From contig CAMWPF010000040.1 of assembly GCA_947176045.1 (NCBI GenBank), forward strand, positions 1-9,182: a stretch of 9,182 nt of DNA, written 5' to 3'. Numbering within the stretch: the stretch's first letter is position 1; every line of letters begins with the position of its first letter. A model generated the notes under the pieces. The model made no database searches, was not told the origin of the DNA, and saw only the letters and a list, made by a program, of their open reading frames with translations. Positions 5,007 to 9,182 of the stretch are shown piece by piece. Source of the stretch: an uncultured Treponema sp. (GTDB lineage Bacteria > Spirochaetota > Spirochaetia > Treponematales > Treponemataceae). A program made the translations under genes and the position numbers.

Positions 5007-5375
5007 ATGGCAGAAAAAGAATCCATCAGAAGCATTGTAGCGCAGAATGTCCGAAAATACCGCAGGCAGGTCGGTCTGACGCAGGAAAGGCTCGCTGAGC
5101 TTGCCGACATCTCAAATACATACATCGCGAATATTGAGTGCGGAAAAACATGGATCAGCGACAAGACGCTTGAAAAAATTTCAGCCGCGCTTCGGACAGA
5201 TGCCTATCTGTTTTTCATTGCGCCCTCATCGGATGACGGTTCGGCATCGGAAAAGTCGGCGGCGCTGCACGAAGAATTCAAGAAAATTGACGAGGCAAAA
5301 GAACAACTGTGCTCCTATATACAGCATTTTTTTAACAACGAACTGAAGCGGCTCATTTTGAAGCGCGGAAAATAA
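5007..5375 (+). CDS. XRE-family transcriptional regulator (122 aa)
   Basis: A Cro/cI-type helix-turn-helix occupies about residues 7-68: NVRKYRRQVGLTQERLAELA (14-33), then DISNTYIANIECGKTWIS with the recognition helix at about 35-45, and the helical close SDKTLEKISAALRTD. Residues 82-120 (SEKSAALHEEFKKIDEAKEQLCSYIQHFFNNELKRLI) look like a long helix, possibly for dimerisation. The ATG at 5007 has no ribosome-binding site, and the nearest -10 suggests a leaderless transcript, a feature also seen in some restriction-modification controller proteins. It is divergent from the lipoprotein gene across a 115-bp region holding a perfect inverted repeat, so it probably represses that gene and itself. 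Its codon use is intermediate between the low-GC neighbours and the flanks. Confidence 0.88.
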   Translation: MAEKESIRSIVAQNVRKYRRQVGLTQERLAELADISNTYIANIECGKTWISDKTLEKISAALRTDAYLFFIAPSSDDGSASEKSAALHEEFKKIDEAKEQLCSYIQHFFNNELKRLILKRGK

Positions 5376-5492
5376 TGAGAGGAAAGCGTATTTAAGAATT
5401 GAAAGGAATGGTAAAAATCAGCTGCGCGGAAAGCTGCTCCTGCGCAAGCCCTGCTTTTTGCGATGCAGCTGCACGCTTTTTCTTTCAGTTTC

Positions 5493-5879
5493 TTATTCAA
5501 GCCACATTTCTCCATCCTTCCTTTTATTTATTGTCCCATCGATTTTTTTCTTGCTTAAAAAGGTAATCAGTGTGCAAATTCCCAATGTAATAAACAGTAA
5601 GAAAATCGCTGTCAAAATATTTAAAAATAGATTGCTGGCGATATTGTACGAAGAAATTTTTTCTTCCAAGGTTGGAATAGAAATCACAAGTCCGATTGTT
5701 ACATAAATAAAGCCAAAAAGTACTTGCCACTTTGTTTTTATTTTTTCAACCAACCGTTTTCTTTTACTATCATCTGATGCCATTATTCCAGAATTTTCTG
5801 ACATAGTGGAAAATTTTTGAGATATTACTGAAAAGATGAGTAAACTATTGCCTACTATTTGTAAAAAAATGGACACCAT
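5493..5879 (-). CDS. Small hypothetical membrane protein (128 aa)
   Basis: I do not recognise a family. Three hydrophobic segments are visible: about 2-20 (VSIFLQIVGNSLLIFSVIS), 51-69 (WQVLFGFIYVTIGLVISIP) and 84-107 (LFLNILTAIFLLFITLGICTLITF). A charged, basic linker (37-50, DSKRKRLVEKIKTK) and a charged tail (109-128, KKKIDGTINKRKDGEMWLE) separate and follow them. The ATG at 5879 is preceded by AAAGGA, and a TATTAT -10 lies at 5904-5899. The gene is AT-rich and convergent with the XRE gene, whose stop is 117 bp away. A small inverted repeat lies 61 bp upstream. Nothing visible indicates a function. Confidence 0.75.
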   Translation of the reverse strand: MVSIFLQIVGNSLLIFSVISQKFSTMSENSGIMASDDSKRKRLVEKIKTKWQVLFGFIYVTIGLVISIPTLEEKISSYNIASNLFLNILTAIFLLFITLGICTLITFLSKKKIDGTINKRKDGEMWLE

Positions 5880-5939
5880 ACATTTTTCCTTTACGAATAT
5901 AATACACCTTTATGACAGAAAAGAACAGAACCTATCATA

Positions 5940-5956
5940 GCTGAAAAATGTTCAGC
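5940..5956. repeat. Small inverted repeat GCTGAA/TTCAGC upstream of the membrane-protein gene
   Basis: Six-bp arms at 5940-5945 and 5951-5956 with a 5-nt centre, upstream of the probable -10. It could be an operator; such a short repeat may also be chance. Confidence 0.35.
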
Positions 5957-5992
5957 AAGATAATACATTTCTCCTTAAAACAGAACACCGAA

Positions 5993-6049
5993 GGGAACTT
6001 CAATTTCCGAAAATATACGTTCATGTGTGCGTGAACGCATACATCGACA
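5993..6049 (-). repeat. Degenerate ~58-bp repeat, copy 2 (pairs with 3443-3500)
   Basis: This is the partner of the 3443-3500 element. Its hairpin 6026-6029/6036-6039 lies at the same place as TTCGC/GCGAA in copy 1, and one stem pair has changed from T-A to G-C while another became T-G. A competing 6-bp pairing CGTTCA/TGAACG (6018-6023, 6032-6037) is also possible. It lies 114 bp upstream of the membrane-protein start. Confidence 0.45.
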
Positions 6050-6232
6050 CATGCTTCCCTGCAAGACAACAAGAAACCCGTCCGCCGCCCAGCAGAAGCC
6101 GGCATCCAATCGCGCCCGGACAGCGTGGGGGCATCATTCCGCGCCCCGCGCCCTGCCTCATCTCCCGCGATTGCCGAGCCTGCCGCAAGTTACCGCATTT
6201 CGGCGGTACCGTCATCTTCGCTTCCTCGCGCC

Positions 6233-6988
6233 CTATTTTTTCGCCGCGTTCTCCGCGCAGGAAATCGCGTTGAGCGTCCGCGGGTAGCCGTTGTACGGAA
6301 CGCACAGGTAGAGCGTCTGCAACAGGAATTCCTTGGAGTTGCCGGCCGCCATGTTCGCCGCCGCGTGGCTTGTCAGCTGAGGCTCAACGCCGCCGAACGC
6401 CGCAAGGTAGCAGAACGTCATCAGCTCGCGCTCGGCATTCGTGAACCCCGTGCGCGTGTAGTAGTCGCCGAAGCAGTTGTCCGCAAGCATCTCGCGAACC
6501 GGGCTGTCGTGCGCAATCCCGCGCATCTGCGGCCCGAACAGCTCGACCTGCTTTTCAACGCCCGCATCGAACCGCGTTTCTGCCGTCGTCGTGGAACGCC
6601 CCTCAAGCGGAAGCTTTATTTTGGCAGCCTGAAAGTACGCATTCGCACGGTCAAGGAACGGCTTCACCCGCGGAACGCCCAAATACGCCGCCGCCTGATA
6701 GATGATTTCCTTCACGTCCGCGGCAGAAATCTCCTCCAGAATCTTCGGAAGCCGCGCCTCAAACGCGTCCGCCCCGCCCGTCCCGAGCAGCGTCGCCGCA
6801 ACCGCAATCGCGCGCGCCCTGCCGTCCAAAAGCGGCGCATAGCCGCCCGCCTCAGCCTCCGTCATGTTCTCCGCAATCGCGGCGAACTCAGGATCCAACG
6901 CCTCATCAACCATTTTTTTCTCCTTCGGCTTTGCAAACATACCCGCCGCACAGACCGCAGCAAGCACAATGCAGATTGATTTCTTCAT
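6233..6988 (-). CDS. Exported carboxymuconolactone-decarboxylase-family protein (251 aa)
   Basis: MKKSICIVLAAVCAAGMFA is a Sec signal peptide (cleavage near residue 19). The mature part holds two CMD-type helical units. The first (about 33-125) contains RARAIAVAATLLGTGG and ISAADVKEIIYQAAAYLGVPRVKPFLDRA; the second (about 165-246) contains ERELMTFCYLAAFGGVEPQLTSHAAANMAAGNSKEF followed by QTLYLCVPYNGYPRTLNAI, the best-conserved CMD signature. The AhpD-type CxxC pair is absent (only C193 near that position), so an AhpD-like disulfide peroxidase activity is unlikely; a lactone or carbonyl substrate is possible but unproven. The ATG at 6988 has GGAGG six bases upstream. It lies 109 bp downstream of the cupin gene on the same strand, and the pairing of CMD and cupin proteins is common in anaerobes. 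Confidence 0.9.
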   Translation of the reverse strand: MKKSICIVLAAVCAAGMFAKPKEKKMVDEALDPEFAAIAENMTEAEAGGYAPLLDGRARAIAVAATLLGTGGADAFEARLPKILEEISAADVKEIIYQAAAYLGVPRVKPFLDRANAYFQAAKIKLPLEGRSTTTAETRFDAGVEKQVELFGPQMRGIAHDSPVREMLADNCFGDYYTRTGFTNAERELMTFCYLAAFGGVEPQLTSHAAANMAAGNSKEFLLQTLYLCVPYNGYPRTLNAISCAENAAKK

Positions 6989-7064
6989 TTTATGCCTCCA
7001 AAATTATTTTCTTCTATAATTAGATACTTTGCTCGGAATCCTCCGAAATACGCGCAAAGCCCGA

Positions 7065-7082
7065 CCGCCGCGAAAGCGGCGG
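7065..7082 (-). repeat. GC hairpin between the cupin and CMD genes
   Basis: CCGCCGC (7065-7071) and GCGGCGG (7076-7082) form a 7-bp GC stem with a four-base loop, 15 bp after the cupin stop. No T-run follows on the minus strand, so it is more likely a processing or partial-attenuation hairpin that sets the ratio of the two genes than a full terminator. Confidence 0.55.
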
Positions 7083-7097
7083 AAACGCCCGGAAATT

Positions 7098-7649
7098 CTA
7101 CTTGAGCTTTGAGTACACGTCGTCGGTTACCGGCTCGAGCCATTCGTTCGAGGTGTTCTCGCCGGGAAGTTCGAACGCGAGGTGGCTGAACCACGAGTCC
7201 GCCGCCGCGCCGTGCCAGTGCTTGACGCCTGCCGGGAAGTACGCGATGTCGCCCGCCTTCATGCTCACCGCCGGCTGTCCTTCGAGCTGGTACCAGCCGC
7301 TGCCCGCCGTGCAGATGATGACTTGTCCGCCGCCTTTTGTTGCGTGGTGGACGTGCCAGTTGTTGCGGCAGCCTGGCTCGAATGTTACGTTCGCGATGCT
7401 GACCGGGCTTTCGCCCCCGCCGATTTTGAGCGGATTGAGGAACGAGTTCCCGATGAAGTACTGTGCGTAGGCTGTGTTCGGCTGCCCCTGTCCGAAAGTG
7501 TTTGCGGTGTCGAATTCCGCTTTGTCCGCGATTTTTCCTTCCGCCTGTTTCATTTGTGCCTCCTTTGCCTGTGCGGCGCGTTTTGGTTTTGCGGCCAGTG
7601 ATGTTGCGGCGGCCGCCAGAATCAGCGCGCCAATCAGAATGCGTTTCAT
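7098..7649 (-). CDS. Exported cupin-domain protein (183 aa)
   Basis: The signal peptide MKRILIGALILAAAATSLAA is followed by a lysine/alanine-rich linker (21-45) and one cupin barrel. Cupin motif 1 is WHVHHATKGGGQVIICTAGSGWYQLEG (98-124), with H99 and H101 as metal ligands and Q109 where many cupins have Glu. Motif 2 is AGDIAYFPAGVKHWHGA (132-148), with H144. A mononuclear metal site is therefore likely. Proteins of this type occur beside CMD-family proteins and have been linked to oxidoreductase or mandelonitrile-lyase-like chemistry; the substrate here is unknown. The ATG at 7649 (AGGAGG seven bases before) was chosen over a start at 7676, which would mask the signal peptide. The promoter resembles that of the exported flavodoxin in box, -35 position and spacing, suggesting co-regulation. 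Confidence 0.9.
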   Translation of the reverse strand: MKRILIGALILAAAATSLAAKPKRAAQAKEAQMKQAEGKIADKAEFDTANTFGQGQPNTAYAQYFIGNSFLNPLKIGGGESPVSIANVTFEPGCRNNWHVHHATKGGGQVIICTAGSGWYQLEGQPAVSMKAGDIAYFPAGVKHWHGAAADSWFSHLAFELPGENTSNEWLEPVTDDVYSKLK

Positions 7650-7667
7650 TTTGTGCCTCCTGCCGAA

Positions 7668-7696
7668 AGTATACACCGCGCCGGGAGATATATCTA
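7668..7696 (-). promoter_or_regulatory. Promoter of the cupin gene, with activator-type -35
   Basis: On the minus strand, -10 TATACT (7673-7668), a 17-bp spacer and a poor -35 TAGATA (7696-7691). The -35 is embedded in a box (7685-7705) that matches the flavodoxin promoter box at 16 of 21 positions. It also overlaps the perfect palindrome AGATATATCT (7686-7695). A weak -35 inside a conserved box suggests an activator such as a LysR protein. Confidence 0.6.
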
Positions 7697-7741
7697 ATAC
7701 TTCTTTTTATCGAAAGGTATGCATGGAAGGTATAAGCCGAT

Positions 7742-7993
7742 TCACTTCCGTAGGTTCTGCTCCTTGTTGAAGAAGGCTTTTTGTAGCGTGCGGTATTCTT
7801 CCGGCGGGCAGAGTTCTTTGCACCGTTTTTGATATGCTTTTGAGCGTTCCAGCATTTCTGCAATTGTGCCGCACGGAAATTCCTTGCAATGGCTGCACGT
7901 TTCCACGCCGTGCCGCCCGGTGCATTCTACCAGTCCGTAGGTGCACGTTTTTTGCGCGGAGCAGCCTCCGCAGGCAATTTCATCGTCAGGCAC
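7742..7993 (-). CDS. DUF3795 zinc-binding protein, probably N-terminally truncated (83 aa)
   Basis: The cysteine pattern C8-GG-C11, C17, C24, C33-SH-C36, FPC41 (CSHCKEFPC) is the C-terminal two thirds of DUF3795, a small probably zinc-binding family of unknown function. Family members normally begin with a CGLxCxxC motif about 30-40 residues before this, and it is missing. The frame continues upstream of the GTG at 7993 for 19 family-like codons (including AELWHRIGW) before an in-frame TAG at 8053-8051. The GTG has no clear ribosome-binding site. A GAGGAAA that could have served a lost start lies just upstream of an A8 run near 8060-8070. The gene therefore looks like the remnant of a longer one after deletion or frameshift, though a short functional form cannot be excluded. 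It is followed by the cupin promoter. Confidence 0.6.
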   Translation of the reverse strand: MPDDEIACGGCSAQKTCTYGLVECTGRHGVETCSHCKEFPCGTIAEMLERSKAYQKRCKELCPPEEYRTLQKAFFNKEQNLRK

Positions 7994-8088
7994 GACCGAG
8001 TTCCGCCAGCCGATACGGTGCCACAGCTCTGCCGCCGCGCAGGCGGCTGTCTATGGCGATTTTTTTTGTTTCCTCAAATCTCCCCGCC

Positions 8089-8117
8089 TTGGAAAAACCG
8101 CGCCGTTCTGCTAAAAT
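8089..8117 (+). promoter_or_regulatory. Promoter of the DJ-1/PfpI gene
   Basis: -35 TTGGAA (8089-8094), a 17-bp spacer and -10 TAAAAT (8112-8117, 5/6 match to consensus). The predicted start near 8124 gives a leader of about 30 nt that includes the GGAAGGGA ribosome-binding site at 8141-8148. Confidence 0.6.
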
Positions 8118-8153
8118 TGACGCGCTGGTTCGGCTTTATAGGAAGGGAAAAAG

Positions 8154-8795
8154 GTGCGTATGTTTTCGGTCTATGTGTATGTCCTTGACGCTATGGCGGA
8201 TTGGGAGATTGGATATGTTGCGGCGGAGTTGAATTCCGGACGGTTCTTCAAGGCGGATGCGCCGAAAGTGCAGGTCAGGACGGCGGGCATTTCAAAGGAG
8301 CCTGTGAGGACGATGGGCGGGCTGAGCGTTGTTCCCGACTGCATCATCGGCGACATTGCGGCGGACGAAGCGGCCGTCCTGCTGCTGCCCGGTGCAAGCA
8401 CATGGGACGATCCGAAGCACGGCGCAGTCATTGAAAAGGCGGCGGAACTGCTTTCTGCCGGCGGCACGGTGTGCGCCATCTGCGGCGCGACAGCCGCTTT
8501 GGCGCGCGCAGGGCTGTTCGAACGGCGTCCGCACACAAGCAACGGCGCCGGATTCCTTGAAATGGTCTGTCCCGGCTACAAGGGGAAGGAGCGCTATGTG
8601 GACGAACCTTCCGTTTCGGACGGCGGCCTGATTACAGCGGGCGCGGCCGGGGCGCTTGCGTGGGCGAAGCAGATTATCGGGCACCTCGGCGTGTTCCGTC
8701 CAGACACGCTGGAGGCATGGCATGCGTATTTTTCCACAGGCGACGCGCGCCAGTTCTTCGCCCTCATGCAGACGCTTCCAGGGGCAGCCGGATAA
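8154..8795 (+). CDS. DJ-1/PfpI-family (class I glutamine amidotransferase-like) protein (213 aa)
   Basis: The single DJ-1/PfpI domain spans the protein: strand 1 FSVYVYVLDAMADWEIG (4-20, with the conserved acidic E18), AAVLLLPGASTWDDPKH (73-89), the nucleophile elbow VCAICGATAALARAGL (106-121) with C110 as the reactive cysteine, HTSN (127-130), and MVCPGYKGKERYVDEPSVSDGGLITA (137-162). This fits the subfamily that includes B. subtilis YoaZ. DJ-1/PfpI members act as peptidases, chaperones, glyoxalase-like or protein-repair enzymes, and the role here is not determined. No signal peptide is seen, so it is cytoplasmic. The GTG at 8154 is preferred over the ATG at 8160 because it is 5 bases from GGAAGGGA. 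It lies 61 bp ahead of the LysR gene on the same strand, in keeping with a stress or electrophile response setting. Confidence 0.9.
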   Translation: MRMFSVYVYVLDAMADWEIGYVAAELNSGRFFKADAPKVQVRTAGISKEPVRTMGGLSVVPDCIIGDIAADEAAVLLLPGASTWDDPKHGAVIEKAAELLSAGGTVCAICGATAALARAGLFERRPHTSNGAGFLEMVCPGYKGKERYVDEPSVSDGGLITAGAAGALAWAKQIIGHLGVFRPDTLEAWHAYFSTGDARQFFALMQTLPGAAG

Positions 8796-8821
8796 ATATA
8801 TACAATGCTTATTTTTCATGC

Positions 8822-8850
8822 TTGACTATGCGCGACGGGCATGAGACAAT
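8822..8850 (+). promoter_or_regulatory. Promoter of the LysR-family gene, start point at or next to its ATG
   Basis: -35 TTGACT (8822-8827), an exact 17-bp spacer and -10 GACAAT (8845-8850). The predicted start is at about 8857, the A of the ATG, and no Shine-Dalgarno sequence is evident before it, so a leaderless mRNA is possible. Read-through from the DJ-1 gene would give an alternative, leadered message. Confidence 0.5.
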
Positions 8851-8856
8851 AGAACC

Positions 8857-9182
8857 ATGATTGAACTGCGCCTCCTCAGATATTTTCTTGCCGTCGCCAA
8901 CGAAGGCTCCATCACGCGCGCCGCGGAAGTCGTCCACACGTCCCAGCCGAACCTGAGCCGCCAGATGCAGGAGCTTGAGGAGTCGCTGGGCTGCCGGCTG
9001 TTCGAGCGCGGAAAGACGGTTTCGCTCACGGATTCCGGAGAATTCCTCAAGCGGCGCGCGGCTGAAATCCTGGGGCTTGCCGCCAAGACCGAGGCGGAGC
9101 TTTCTTCCGAAGGAATTTCGGGAACGCTGTCCGTGGGATTCGGCGAGATGAAGTGCGTCAACGATGTCGCGCGCCTTGCGGT
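8857..9182 (+). CDS. LysR-family transcriptional regulator, 3' end beyond the window
   Basis: The first 108 residues are present. MIELRLLRYFLAVANEGSITRAAEVVHTSQPNLSRQMQELEESLGCRLFERGKTVSLTDSGEFL is a textbook LysR winged helix-turn-helix (recognition helix at about 28-37; wing at FERGKTVSLTDSG), followed by the linker helix (63-85) and the first strand of the effector domain (GTLSVGFGE, 89-97). The effector domain, which would reveal the inducer class, lies outside the window. Its position after the DJ-1 gene and near the exported cupin, CMD and flavodoxin genes makes it the natural candidate regulator of these units. The ATG at 8857 was chosen for alignment with the family N-terminus. Confidence 0.92.
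   Translation, partial: MIELRLLRYFLAVANEGSITRAAEVVHTSQPNLSRQMQELEESLGCRLFERGKTVSLTDSGEFLKRRAAEILGLAAKTEAELSSEGISGTLSVGFGEMKCVNDVARLA

Larger units (their letters stand above)
5880..6232. other. 353-bp intergenic region at the right edge of the low-GC segment
   Basis: No supported gene. It contains the probable promoter of the small membrane protein, the 5940-5956 inverted repeat and the second copy of the degenerate ~58-bp repeat (5993-6049). Composition changes sharply from AT-rich to GC-rich at about 6040-6070. The open frames across 6021-6305 are out of register with codon use in the adjacent gene and lack ribosome-binding sites. Confidence 0.6.

Noticed and set aside
5376..5492. Terminator between the convergent XRE and membrane-protein genes
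   Set aside because: The GC-rich stretch with repeated GCTGC/GCGCA words gives several weak pairings, none with a convincing stem and T-run.
6021..6305. Overlapping small ORFs in the intergenic region and the CMD gene end
   Set aside because: All lack ribosome-binding sites and family signals; they arise from the GC-rich composition.
6125..6979. 284-codon plus-strand frame opposite the CMD gene
   Set aside because: It is an Arg-rich shadow of the minus-strand gene, whose product has a signal peptide and conserved CMD motifs.

Overview
The window is the end of a bacterial contig. Positions 1-51 are not genomic: they are a near-complete Illumina Nextera i5 adapter (P5 tail, index, transposase end), so native sequence begins at about 52. 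The flanks (52-2880 and 6060-9182) are GC-rich; the middle (about 2880-6010) is visibly AT-richer with different codon use. Gene content (LarC, an exported flavodoxin, exported carboxymuconolactone-decarboxylase and cupin proteins, a lipoprotein with a VSSC lipobox) and codon style suggest a host-associated anaerobe, possibly a Treponema-like spirochaete. This is inference; the window holds no rRNA or other marker gene.

Left flank: a 5'-truncated larC (+) converges on a cytidine-deaminase-like gene (-). A two-gene minus-strand operon follows, made of a Sec-exported flavodoxin and a DUF4405/cytochrome b561-like membrane protein, joined by a 4-nt GTGA overlap. Its promoter is strong and is followed by a leader of about 65 nt that can fold.

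Middle, low-GC segment: a 98-aa protein resembling the small helical domain found at the N-terminus of McrA/HNH-type proteins; a 436-aa lipoprotein with a transglutaminase-like Cys-His-Asp triad; a divergent XRE-family regulator; and a small membrane protein. A 16-bp-arm inverted repeat lies over the lipoprotein promoter and is the obvious operator candidate for the XRE protein. The segment carries many hairpins, including a perfect 20-bp-arm palindrome. A degenerate repeat of about 58 bp occurs at 3443-3500 and again near the right GC boundary at 5993-6049; one of its hairpins shows a compensatory base-pair change between the two copies.

Right flank: exported cupin and exported CMD-family protein genes (-), an apparently N-terminally truncated DUF3795 gene (-), a DJ-1/PfpI-family gene (+) and the start of a LysR-family regulator (+) that runs off the window. 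The cupin and flavodoxin promoters share a 21-bp box (16 of 21 identical) overlapping the -35 hexamer, with the same 17-bp spacer to the -10. The two units may therefore form one regulon, perhaps an extracytoplasmic redox/electrophile response controlled by LysR. That functional reading is inference.
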